Source of the DNA: Candidatus Saccharimonadota bacterium
GTDB lineage: Bacteria > Patescibacteriota > Saccharimonadia > Saccharimonadales > UBA4665
Length of the DNA: 64,000 bases
NCBI GenBank assembly: GCA_028286245.1
Contig: JAQBRY010000002.1
Location: 268,779 to 332,778 of the forward strand
Reading direction: 5' to 3'
Shown: in pieces, positions 24,532 through 31,893 of the stretch
How positions within the stretch are numbered: position 1 is the first letter of the stretch
Layout: each line of letters opens with the position of its first letter
Notes under the pieces: generated by a model
Databases searched by the model: none
Seen by the model: only the letters and a program-made list of their open reading frames with translations
What the model was told of the DNA's origin: nothing
Made by a program: the position numbers and the translations under genes

Positions 24532-24716
24532 ACGTTTCAAAGATTTTATGCTTACTCTGTGGATAAAGCATAAGCCTAATAGGCTTGAAACAGGCTTGAT
24601 TTACTAATTTCTTGCTCGGGTCTGATTTGGAACCTTACCTTATCGGAGCTTAGTAGATGGGTAGAACTCAATAGAGATGAGCGTCTGTTGAGTTACTCTA
24701 CCTCTGCGGACTAGAA

Positions 24717-25004
24717 CTAGTAGGTAGTGCCGCCCATATTGACGTCCTCGAGGGTGACCCAGTCATTTGAGCTTGCAACAACCTCTAGCTGAGGACCAGA
24801 TATAAACACAGCATCACGAGGACCGTCATAATGAGAAGCCATTAAGTGCGCTTCGTCTAAAGCATTCAGTAAGTCCTCTGGCCGCCGCCGGCTAACCTGA
24901 GCCGTTACGTACTTTACTGCTGCTTTACCAGCATTCATATCCGCGACATGGAAGCCAGCCTCAGCTGCAACTGTCTGGATTCTCTCGTGACCTTGCTTAT
25001 CCAT
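24717..25004 (-). CDS. Hypothetical 95-aa protein
   Basis: This soluble 95-aa alpha/beta protein has no family I recognise. CAGGAG lies five bases before the ATG, and TAAAAT further upstream gives a leader of about 30 bases. It belongs to the island module between repeats A and B. Confidence 0.6.
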   Translation of the reverse strand: MDKQGHERIQTVAAEAGFHVADMNAGKAAVKYVTAQVSRRRPEDLLNALDEAHLMASHYDGPRDAVFISGPQLEVVASSNDWVTLEDVNMGGTTY

Positions 25005-25125
25005 AGAAACTCCTGGTTAAAAACTATTGAGTATTTTAACATTGTTTACTGTTTATTACAAGGCTTACCTCTGTCGTCGTGCCGGTACGAATGTATGGAA
25101 TTGTTAATAACACAATTCTGGCCGA

Positions 25126-25440
25126 TTAAGCTAATGTCTTATCAATCCAATCTCGTAATTCAACATTGATATCGTCTGGAATAGTAAACGTCATCATTGG
25201 CACGGTTTCGCTAGTAGTTTTGCGGACGTCTTCCATGACAGCGTCTTTATATTTATCGGTTGTGTAGCAGGTTATGGTGACATAATTCATGTCCTGAATC
25301 TTACCTTCCCATAAAAACCGTGCCGGAGCATGAATAAATTGTCCGGCAGTTGCGAGCTTTTGTTCTAAAAGCGAATTGAGAATTGTATCTGCCTGCTCTT
25401 GGTTCTCGGCGCTGATCTTTGCTTCGTAATAAACACTCAT
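25126..25440 (-). CDS. CutA1-like protein (divergent)
   Basis: This 104-aa protein follows the CutA1 pattern: N-terminal strand, helix QADTILNSLLEQKLATAGQ, then FLWEGKIQDMNYVTITCYTT, the VPMM segment near residue 80, and a final W-IDKTL helix. CutA1 proteins are trimeric and are linked loosely to divalent metal tolerance. Conservation is weak, so I treat the function as uncertain. TATAGT lies exactly six bases before the ATG. Confidence 0.75.
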   Translation of the reverse strand: MSVYYEAKISAENQEQADTILNSLLEQKLATAGQFIHAPARFLWEGKIQDMNYVTITCYTTDKYKDAVMEDVRKTTSETVPMMTFTIPDDINVELRDWIDKTLA

Positions 25441-25451
25441 GTCTTAACTAT

Positions 25452-25481
25452 AACAAAAAGGACAGGTTCTAACCTGTCCTA
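25452..25481 (-). terminator. Intrinsic terminator of the 25527-26353 operon
   Basis: On the minus strand AGGACAGGTT and AACCTGTCCT pair around a two-base loop and are followed by TTTTTGTT. It separates the GGCT-like operon from the leaderless cutA-like gene. Confidence 0.9.
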
Positions 25482-25526
25482 ATTAATCGAATTTGGTTGC
25501 ACAAGTACAGTCAAACTAGAACCAGC

Positions 25527-25808
25527 CTACTCGGCTCTTGTGCTCCAATCTGCACCATGCAGATTAGGGCACATTTCTACCTCACATCCGACACCTATCG
25601 TATCTGACCGTGCAATTACCTTTGCGTCGCCCATGACTTCTTGTAATGCGGTGGCGCCGCACTCTTTACCCATCCAGCACTTACTGCGTATTTGCGCCGC
25701 TTCTTGAGATGCCGCACCCAATGCTCCAGCAATTGCTTCGGTATTTATTTCTTCCCCTATAAAGGTAGCGAGAGAAATCTCTGTGCCCGGAATAAATTGG
25801 GAAGTCAT
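25527..25808 (-). CDS. Hypothetical Cys-containing 93-aa protein
   Basis: This 93-aa protein has four cysteines in two pairs (CWMGKEC at about residues 44-50 and CEVEMC at about 74-79), which could bind a metal. I recognise no family. Its ATG overlaps the stop codon of the GGCT-like gene, so the two are translationally coupled. Confidence 0.6.
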   Translation of the reverse strand: MTSQFIPGTEISLATFIGEEINTEAIAGALGAASQEAAQIRSKCWMGKECGATALQEVMGDAKVIARSDTIGVGCEVEMCPNLHGADWSTRAE

Positions 25809-26353
25809 TATTGCTCTAGTTGTTCTAAGTAGTCTGATCGGGCCTTTTCTGCAGTTTTAAACATGGCCGTAGGATTAGCTAGAAAAGTTTCGTAGCCCTC
25901 ACCCTCTACTACCCTGTCAATGTGTTGGTCGTTTGCAAAGCCTTCAGTTTCCGCTTGCAAAGTTGTTCCGTCCTCCAGTTCAACTGTAACGTTCATTCTG
26001 TCGTACCACCCAAACTCGATTAGTTCCCACTCGGCTACCAATGCTCTTTGCAGCGGCGTCAGTTCAAAAAGCACAGCACTAACGGTTGAACTTTGGCTGG
26101 GTCGGATTGCATATGTTTCAAAATTGCTTTGTTCACCCCATGCACTATTGATAATTTGCTTCGGTGAAAGCGCTACTGGGGCTGCGTCAGAAACATCATC
26201 AGTTATTTGGTCGTAACGCTGTACGCATAGTTCAACATCATGAATCGCTACGTTTCCAATTATCGTCGATACACCTCCAACAATAGCCCTTATCATTTCG
26301 GGGTCACGATTAGCGCCGTAGCCGGCATACAGAATATTTTCAGGGAGAGGCAT
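25808..26353 (-). CDS. Gamma-glutamylcyclotransferase-like protein (AIG2-like fold)
   Basis: This 181-aa protein begins MPLPENILYAGYGANRD, which matches the YGSN-type substrate loop at the N-terminus of GGCT-like proteins (here YGAN). A catalytic-type Glu may be the one in VAEWELIEFGWYDR. I start it at 26353 because a TATAATATAATAAT promoter ends just before this ATG; the frame opens 39 codons earlier and would run through repeat B. The substrate is unknown. Confidence 0.7.
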   Translation of the reverse strand: MPLPENILYAGYGANRDPEMIRAIVGGVSTIIGNVAIHDVELCVQRYDQITDDVSDAAPVALSPKQIINSAWGEQSNFETYAIRPSQSSTVSAVLFELTPLQRALVAEWELIEFGWYDRMNVTVELEDGTTLQAETEGFANDQHIDRVVEGEGYETFLANPTAMFKTAEKARSDYLEQLEQ

Positions 26354-26404
26354 AATTATTATATTATAGCATAAGTAATAAGATATAACAATGCTAGGTA
26401 TACA

Positions 26405-26434
26405 AACAAAAGACTCTGGCTCCGTAGCAGAGTT
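26405..26434 (-). terminator. Terminator-like hairpin beside repeat B
   Basis: On the minus strand ACTCTG and CAGAGT pair around a nine-base loop and are followed by CTTTTGTTTG. Repeat A has a hairpin in the same relative position (22992-23020), so hairpin plus repeat appears to be copied as one block. Confidence 0.6.
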
Positions 26435-26446
26435 AATGGTGCTTAT

Positions 26447-26500
26447 AATTGCGGAACCAGGACAGCGCACACTGCGCTGGCACGCAGGAATAAGACTACT
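26447..26500 (-). repeat. Island repeat B with degenerate tRNA 3' end
   Basis: AATTGCGGAACCAGGAC (26447-26463) differs from the tRNA-derived core in three of 17 positions and is followed by AGCGCAC as in repeats A and C. CTGCGCTGG then matches repeat A, giving the inverted repeat CAGCGCA / TGCGCTG. The right part of the unit is degraded. It lies between the GGCT-like and restriction-enzyme-like genes, and so marks a module border. Confidence 0.65.
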
Positions 26501-26534
26501 AGCTCAATTCATATCTTAAAGCTATACTTGAGGC

Positions 26535-27086
26535 ATGTCTGAAGATGCTAAACTCGCAAAAGATATCAAAACAATCAAGTACCACCTCGGCGAGGCTTAT
26601 GATTTTTATCGAAGCTTCATTTATAACAAAGAACACCAGTCGATATTAAAAGACCATGGCTTCCATTTTGCTGGCAGCGTTGCTTCTGTGAACTGGGAAG
26701 TTTTTGCTTCCATTTTGACCGGCGACAGAGGGAAAGAGGGTTATGGTTCCGATCTCATTAACCACGAAGTAAAGTCTAGCGTTGATGGTAGCAGCTTTGA
26801 ATACCAGTACCACTTAAATGCTGGCGAGATTAAACTGCAAGAAGATATGGAAGTTAACCATATTTTTATCTCGTATAGTAAAGACTACAAGGACGTTGAA
26901 GTTCGGTTGTTAGAGGGCAGCAAGCTAAAAGATACTTTTGAAAAATGGATGCCTGGATTAATCGAGAACTACGCGGGCGCAACTCCAAAGCAGCGGTACC
27001 GTAAGAGTGTTTCGTACGGATTCGTGAAAATTAACGGTATTCTAATCTTGAAAATCCAAAACGGGAACTTGGTTGACCGCGTTTAG
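26535..27086 (+). CDS. Candidate restriction endonuclease (PD-(D/E)XK type)
   Basis: This 183-aa protein contains GSDLINHEVKSS with D73, E78 and K80, matching the core D-x(n)-(E)-x-K of PD-(D/E)XK nucleases, placed after a helical N-terminus as in many type II enzymes. It is convergent with a cytosine-5 DNA methyltransferase gene, whose end it overlaps by 45 bases, which is the usual context of a cognate restriction enzyme. TATACT lies exactly six bases before the ATG. No recognition sequence can be predicted. Confidence 0.7.
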   Translation: MSEDAKLAKDIKTIKYHLGEAYDFYRSFIYNKEHQSILKDHGFHFAGSVASVNWEVFASILTGDRGKEGYGSDLINHEVKSSVDGSSFEYQYHLNAGEIKLQEDMEVNHIFISYSKDYKDVEVRLLEGSKLKDTFEKWMPGLIENYAGATPKQRYRKSVSYGFVKINGILILKIQNGNLVDRV

Positions 27087-28262
27087 CCCAGTCTCGACCA
27101 ATCCTTCAACTGGCACCTTACTAGCCTGCTCCAATAAAGTGTTGAAGTAATTTTCGCCTAGCCATTGCAGGACAGGAACGCAGACTGCGTCACCAAAACC
27201 AAATAACGCTTGATTGAGCGACAAGCTTGGATGGATAATAAAGTTTTTAGCACCCATTAACCGACCTGCCTCTACGCCATTGAACAAACGAGCATCAATC
27301 CTACCCTTGCCAGCGCGTACGACGATCTGTCTTGCGCTGCCACCTTTTGGAGTTCTCAAGCATCCAGCAATACCATCGTTTCGCAGCTCAACAGTAGATT
27401 GTCGTTTACCGTCACGTACACGCATTCGTCTAAAGCCAGCATAATATCGGTAGCTGGAGCTGTTCTTTTGGATTTCTAATATGTCACACTGCCGCTCATG
27501 TAGTTGGCTATAGAGAAAGTTTGTACGTTCCTCTGGCCACCACTCTTCATTTAAATCAATAATGTCAGCTACTACTTCGGTTCTAACCGGTAAGTTAGGT
27601 AGTCGGTGAAAGTACCAGTCTATGTCAGAGTGCTTGTTTATATATTCCAAAATCTTAGCAGGCCTGGCATCGGTACTTCGCAAATTATATTCTTGCATTA
27701 AATCCGAAGAATCAAAACTTTTTACCAATGAATTGTGCACGCCTATGATAAATATTCGGACACGACTTTGAGCTACAAAGTGAGCAGCGTTGACGCGCAA
27801 TAGGTCTACTCTGTACCCAAGAGCATTCAGTTCATCCAGCACTTCTCGCAAATCCATTCCACTATTTGATGTGAGTAGACCTTCGACATTCTCTAGCAGG
27901 ACATAATTTGGGCTAGCCTCTCCGTGCTTCTTCTTCATCTCTTTGAGAATTCTTGCAAACTGCCAGAACGCCTGTGACTCACCTTGATAAATACCCTTGC
28001 GGCGGCCAGCTAGTGATAGGTCGGTGCATGGAAATGAAGCGTGAGCTAGGGTAACATTTGGGACATTCTCACCCTTTTCCTCGGCTATGTCTTTCGTATG
28101 GAAGTGGTCAGGGCCAAAATTAGTAGTGTACTGTAACTCCTTAAGCTCATCATAGTCCAATGCATATGTCGTTTCCCAGCCAGCGTTATTTAGACCAAGA
28201 GTAACAAGACCTATTCCTGCGAAAAAGTCAGCGACAGTCTTTGTGTCAGTTCTAGTGCCCAT
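27042..28262 (-). CDS. DNA (cytosine-5-)-methyltransferase
   Basis: This 406-aa protein has the conserved C5-methyltransferase motifs in order: I DFFAGIG, IV SFPCTDLSLAG with the catalytic Cys (about residue 80), VI LLENVEG, VIII QSRVRIFIIG, and IX/X NQALFGFGDAVCVPVLQW. The region between VIII and IX is the target-recognition domain (about residues 180-320). It methylates cytosine in a specific site and should protect the chromosome from the convergent nuclease. The start at 28262 is the ATG after a TTG codon. The AIPR gene lies just upstream on the same strand. Confidence 0.95.
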   Translation of the reverse strand: MGTRTDTKTVADFFAGIGLVTLGLNNAGWETTYALDYDELKELQYTTNFGPDHFHTKDIAEEKGENVPNVTLAHASFPCTDLSLAGRRKGIYQGESQAFWQFARILKEMKKKHGEASPNYVLLENVEGLLTSNSGMDLREVLDELNALGYRVDLLRVNAAHFVAQSRVRIFIIGVHNSLVKSFDSSDLMQEYNLRSTDARPAKILEYINKHSDIDWYFHRLPNLPVRTEVVADIIDLNEEWWPEERTNFLYSQLHERQCDILEIQKNSSSYRYYAGFRRMRVRDGKRQSTVELRNDGIAGCLRTPKGGSARQIVVRAGKGRIDARLFNGVEAGRLMGAKNFIIHPSLSLNQALFGFGDAVCVPVLQWLGENYFNTLLEQASKVPVEGLVETGLNAVNQVPVLDFQD

Positions 28263-28327
28263 CAATCGTTACCCCAGCTTTAGTATTAGGTTCATTATAC
28301 CCCGAATAGGCACCGCCTTGCAGTAGT

Positions 28328-30028
28328 CTAGCTACTATATCTCTGCTGCAGTATATATTCGGTAAACTCTCGCGACTTCGCTATTCGATCGTAAGTGTAC
28401 TCGGGATGTTCGGCCGAATACACTTCGAGGTATCCTCTTAGTTCATCGATCAAACCATTTATTGGATTCGTATCGATGCCATTCTCGTAGTGTGCAGTAA
28501 GTTGCGATGGGTTACGTACCTGGGCACCAATCAAGTTCTCTGCAGTCATCATAGATAAATGAAAGCGCATGTTCGATTTGAAAAACTGGTCTTCGCTTGA
28601 TGCTCTAAGATGCGCATCAACCGCCTTTTGCAGTTTCGCCATCCATAAGTAGCCCGGCAAAGAAGCTCCGCGGCTAAATATTTCATCGTACTTCATTTCA
28701 TCAGCAATTAGTGTTGACGGTCGAGCACGCGCTGCATCAGGATTACTAAATCCGATAGATGAAACAGCTTGTGCAAGGTACGGAATGGTAATGATTTTTG
28801 CAGCAGGCTTGCCCTGGTTTTTATAATAGTTCTTTCGGCGATCGTAATAGTATGCCTTCGATTCAAAGAAAACTTCTATGTCTTTCTGCCACGGGTCGGT
28901 AGCTCGCATCGCAAAAGTTGGAAGTGGATTCTGTTGGTTGGTCGCAAGAATGATCTTGTTTCGAATCACATCATCGTCCGTTTTGATAACTCTAACGAGA
29001 ATCACTCTTGGATCATCTTCGCCCAGTTCAATGTCTTTGAAATGCTCATAAATTGCTGTAGAAGTTTGCAAGCCATTCACAATTTGGACATCTTTTAGTG
29101 TTAATATTTCGCCAGTTATTGAAGTCTCCGTGCACAGTATGGTCACGCCATTGTTCAGCCACCAAAAATCTGGATCATCAGGGGTGTAACCACTTCGTAA
29201 ACTTTCCCTGATTGCTTCGTTGACCTTTGTCGTACCCTGATAGTCACGGACATTTGCCTCGAAAGCTAATCGGCGTATTTTTTTTGCATCATCCGTTAAG
29301 AACTTTGCATACTTGTTGAGACTAACCAGTACAAGGTGACTACTCTGTCTTGCTACTGAGTGAATGGTCTTAAACTCTAAGGCTAATGTTTCACTAGGCA
29401 CCTTAGATGCTAGCTCCTTAAGTTCTTTCGCGCCGTTGAACTGAAAGTCATTGTGGCTTCCCGTTAGGGTCGCGGCTATTAGCTCCGTTAGCGTTTCCGA
29501 TTTGCTTACAACTCTTGTGTTTATGTTATCTGTCGAACCTTTACTGGCGTAAACCACATGTACCTTCACAATAGGAAATTTGTCAGCAGTGTTTTGTAAT
29601 AGGTCACGGAATATATTAATTCGTTGTATAAGTTCGGCAGAATACATAGTGGCATCTATCTCTACAGCAAGATTGAGCAACTGAGGAACGCTAACAATAA
29701 TCTTCCCGATTGGGTCTTCACCAAAAGCAGCTTCGGTCTTGCTCTGTATAAGGTATAGATCCAGTGCATAGCCTCGCGCCAATGCTCCAGGATTGAAATC
29801 ATCCTCAACCAATGACTCGTTGGCAAATGTGTAGACCGAGTCAATTCCCCCGTCACCACTGCCATCCGTGATACCAGCAAGGACCTGATCGGCTGTCAGG
29901 TCATAATTCTTCAAAATCTGGCTGGCAGAGAAATACTCAAACAGCTCACTGTCACTCAGTGATGTTGGTGCCTTTGACGACTCTGATACCAGTAGTCGTT
30001 CAAGCAATACTAGGTCATTACTAGGCAT
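28328..30028 (-). CDS. AIPR family protein with N-terminal PD-(D/E)XK-like nuclease motif
   Basis: This 566-aa protein has the AIPR (abortive infection phage resistance) core: WWLNNGVTILC, QIVNGLQTSTAIYEHF and ATNQQNPLPTFAMRATD, about residues 290-400. Its N-terminus carries SGDGGIDSV (Asp63) and, after a strand, LIQSK (Gln95, Lys97), the D...QxK arrangement of a PD-(D/E)XK nuclease. GGAG lies about ten bases before the ATG. It is co-directional with the methyltransferase gene and in the same module as a candidate restriction enzyme, so a defence role is likely; the mechanism is unproven. Confidence 0.9.
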   Translation of the reverse strand: MPSNDLVLLERLLVSESSKAPTSLSDSELFEYFSASQILKNYDLTADQVLAGITDGSGDGGIDSVYTFANESLVEDDFNPGALARGYALDLYLIQSKTEAAFGEDPIGKIIVSVPQLLNLAVEIDATMYSAELIQRINIFRDLLQNTADKFPIVKVHVVYASKGSTDNINTRVVSKSETLTELIAATLTGSHNDFQFNGAKELKELASKVPSETLALEFKTIHSVARQSSHLVLVSLNKYAKFLTDDAKKIRRLAFEANVRDYQGTTKVNEAIRESLRSGYTPDDPDFWWLNNGVTILCTETSITGEILTLKDVQIVNGLQTSTAIYEHFKDIELGEDDPRVILVRVIKTDDDVIRNKIILATNQQNPLPTFAMRATDPWQKDIEVFFESKAYYYDRRKNYYKNQGKPAAKIITIPYLAQAVSSIGFSNPDAARARPSTLIADEMKYDEIFSRGASLPGYLWMAKLQKAVDAHLRASSEDQFFKSNMRFHLSMMTAENLIGAQVRNPSQLTAHYENGIDTNPINGLIDELRGYLEVYSAEHPEYTYDRIAKSREFTEYILQQRYSS

Positions 30029-30196
30029 AAGTCATAATCTCCTGTTGAAATTATCCCCGTATACGCTGTTCGTTACAAGGCCTAGACATTATTTTATGGA
30101 ATTAATTTATATAGGTGGTCATTGGGCTTAGGAACAATACTCGCGGGTGGGCACGTAGTGACTAGAGAAACCCTTCAATGGCATAAAGCATCATTT

Positions 30197-30293
30197 GGTT
30201 GCGGGACCAGGACAGCGCACGTTAATCTGTGCGCCGAGCTTCGCCGGGCAGCAGACTAACGACCGAACGTTCGTATAGCCCCAGTTCAGAACC
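30197..30293 (-). repeat. Island repeat C with 3' end of initiator tRNA
   Basis: Bases 30197-30213 repeat the last 17 bases of the initiator tRNA gene, which lies 117 bases away in the same orientation. The next 80 bases match repeat A and partly D. GCGCAC (30214-30219) and GTGCGC form an inverted repeat, and CGAACGTTCG is a perfect palindrome near 30264-30273. It borders the restriction-modification module on the tRNA side. Confidence 0.8.
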
Positions 30294-30328
30294 AAGAAAA
30301 AAGGACCACTTTCGTGATCCTTTTTTCT
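30294..30328 (-). terminator. Intrinsic terminator of the initiator tRNA gene
   Basis: On the minus strand a near-perfect stem of about 16 bases (AAGAAAAAAGGA... with ...TCCTTTTTTCTT) and a GAAA-type loop follows the encoded CCA directly. The descending strand contains the T-tract. Confidence 0.9.
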
Positions 30329-30403
30329 TGGTTGCGGGACCAGGACTCGAACCTGGGACCTCGTGGTTATGAGCCACGCGAGCTGCCGCTGCTCCATCCC
30401 GCG
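30329..30403 (-). tRNA. Initiator tRNA-fMet (CAT anticodon)
   Basis: The 75-base gene folds as a full cloverleaf with CCA encoded. Initiator features are present: the unpaired C1/A72, the A11 with T24 pair in the D-stem, and a GG/CC pair below the CTCATAA loop (the third G-C pair of the classical GGG/CCC is T-A here). It is transcribed leftward. Its last 17 bases are the sequence repeated at 30197, 26447 and 23032. Confidence 0.95.
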
Positions 30404-30532
30404 ATATTCTTTACATATCTGTAGAGCGACTGTAACTATACCAAACTTCTTCGGTAGCGTCAATAAAAGGACGTACAGCGTAGTGCCTGCTACAACGACT
30501 ATACTGCTTGCATAAACATAAGGAGGATTAAC

Positions 30533-30691
30533 ATGAATATGGTTTCTGAGTACAAACTACTGGCAAGCGACTCCCGGACTGGCTTGGAATCTAAAGTAAA
30601 CAGCGCCATTAAAAGCGGTTGGGTACCCTCCGGAACGGCTATTAACTACGGCGGCGAGCTGGTGCAAGCCCTCGTAAAGTTTGACGCCTAG
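30533..30691 (+). CDS. Small DUF1737-like protein
   Basis: This 52-aa protein has the pattern YKLLASDS...LESKVNSAIKSGWVPSG...LVQALVK, which fits DUF1737-type proteins (conserved GW, then Gln-Ala near the end). A perfect AAGGAGG lies six bases before the ATG. It converges on the FtsB-like gene with a four-base overlap of the stop codons. The function is unknown. Confidence 0.85.
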   Translation: MNMVSEYKLLASDSRTGLESKVNSAIKSGWVPSGTAINYGGELVQALVKFDA

Positions 30692-31137
30692 CGGTCAACG
30701 CGGCGATTTAAGAAAAAGTTAACCCACGCCTCAAAGTTATTGCGCTCCTTAGAGGTGGTGACGGCGACTTGCGCCGGTGCGTCATTAAACAGTACCGTTC
30801 TTTTAAGAGCAACTTCTTTTGGCACCACCACTAGCTTTTCACCGGCCGCGGCCAAGCCAAAGTTCTGGCGGGCCGATAGCTCAAGGTACTGATTACTCTT
30901 GTAGTATTCGTTACCTAGCTTGAGGTTGTTGTTCTGGAGCGCCTGAAGGTCATTCTGCTGGCTCATACCGGTGATCTGCTTCTGGAGTGCATAGTTAGAT
31001 TGAATCGACTTTACACCGCTCCAGCTAATCAGTAACACCAGCACTACAAATACAACCTGCCCGGCCACCCGGACATCGCGAAGACGCAGGACTCGGTCCT
31101 GTATTTTTTTAATAATTTCTTGGATTTTGGTGTTCAT
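30688..31137 (-). CDS. Septum formation initiator (FtsB/DivIC-like)
   Basis: This 149-aa protein has a basic cytoplasmic N-terminus, one membrane helix (about residues 27-44), a coiled coil of about 35 residues (LQKQITGMSQQNDLQALQNNN) and the short conserved YELEARENF-like segment, here YLELSARQNFGLAAAGE. This is the layout of DivIC/FtsB proteins, which link FtsL, FtsQ and the septal PBP complex. The C-terminal 45 residues extend beyond the usual length. Confidence 0.9.
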   Translation of the reverse strand: MNTKIQEIIKKIQDRVLRLRDVRVAGQVVFVVLVLLISWSGVKSIQSNYALQKQITGMSQQNDLQALQNNNLKLGNEYYKSNQYLELSARQNFGLAAAGEKLVVVPKEVALKRTVLFNDAPAQVAVTTSKERNNFEAWVNFFLNRRVDR

Positions 31138-31242
31138 AGCGAAATACTCTAGCTATTATATAACTTCTGCTCAAATCTGGTATACTCTGATCTGTTAGCC
31201 TGTACAACTCCAGCGACCATGGCAGCTAACAACGCACCTTAT

Positions 31243-31319
31243 GGGGGTATAGCTCAGCTGGTTAGAGCAGTCGGCTCATAACTGATTGGTCCTTGGTTCA
31301 AGTCCAAGTACCCCCACCA
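31243..31319 (+). tRNA. tRNA with CAT anticodon (elongator Met or Ile2)
   Basis: This 77-base cloverleaf has encoded CCA, acceptor GGGGGTA / TACCCCC and loop CTCATAA. The fully paired acceptor excludes an initiator role. The anticodon CAT is either an elongator Met or the precursor of lysidine-modified Ile2. The TTGGTC-to-TTCAAGTCCAAG region resembles Ile2 tRNAs, but I cannot decide without comparing all CAT tRNAs and checking for tilS. Confidence 0.93.
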
Positions 31320-31328
31320 TACCTATTG

Positions 31329-31357
31329 TTGACATTGTACTACGCTTATGTTAGTAT
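31329..31357 (+). promoter_or_regulatory. Promoter of the 31364-31750 gene
   Basis: -35 TTGACA (31329-31334) and -10 TAGTAT (31352-31357) are separated by 17 bases, and the ATG follows after exactly six. This is one of the cleanest leaderless promoters in the window. Confidence 0.85.
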
Positions 31358-31363
31358 ACTTTT

Positions 31364-31750
31364 ATGCATAACCCATTCATGCCCAAAGAAACACCATTTG
31401 TTAATGATGGTCAAGCAAGCATTGATCAAGTAGCAATGAATGCGTCGCGCGAAAACTTACCGGCGTACCTGGCAGCCGCTAGCGAAGTCGTAGGCGTTTC
31501 CGTTGAAGTGCTTCCCGTAGATACAGAAGAGCAGGCCGCTGCAGCAGCCGCAAGACTTGAAAGTGTCGAGCGACAGCGAGTGCAGAGGGCTGGCCGATCT
31601 TACGGTCGTATAGCTGGCGCAGCCATGGCAGACCATTTATTCGAGCAACGTGACAGAATAGCTCCAGTCGTCATAACGAAAACAGGTATTAGCGATTTGT
31701 CCGCCTACTGGCGCCGCGTGGAAGCGCATAAAGATAAGCCACAAGCTTAA
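31364..31750 (+). CDS. Hypothetical Ala-rich protein
   Basis: I do not recognise this 128-aa protein. It is mostly helical, with an Ala/Glu/Arg-rich centre (about residues 60-95) and no membrane segment or signal peptide. The promoter sets the start, and an intrinsic terminator follows, so it is a single-gene unit. Confidence 0.7.
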   Translation: MHNPFMPKETPFVNDGQASIDQVAMNASRENLPAYLAAASEVVGVSVEVLPVDTEEQAAAAAARLESVERQRVQRAGRSYGRIAGAAMADHLFEQRDRIAPVVITKTGISDLSAYWRRVEAHKDKPQA

Positions 31751-31769
31751 TTCCTAAATTAAAAACGAC

Positions 31770-31805
31770 AAAAGGTCCTCAGGCTTACGTACTGGAGGAC
31801 CTTTT
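31770..31805 (+). terminator. Intrinsic terminator
   Basis: AAAAGGTCCTC and GAGGACCTTTT form an 11-base perfect stem around a 14-base loop, ending in a T-rich tract. It ends the 31364-31750 gene. Confidence 0.92.
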
Positions 31806-31893
31806 GCTTTTAGTTGGTCCTGACGGCTTTACGTCAGAAGCGTGTGCTATAGCATCCTAGACAGTTGCTCATAATTATGGTATTTTGAGCTTT

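Noticed and set aside
25490-25520. A fifth island repeat (GGTTGCACAAGTACAGTC with CTAGAACC)
   Set aside because: It shares only GGTTGC and CTAGAACC-like ends with the other copies, which could be chance.
26354-26470. 39-codon N-terminal extension of the GGCT-like gene
   Set aside because: It would run through repeat B and the TATAAT promoter; the family motif starts at the later ATG.
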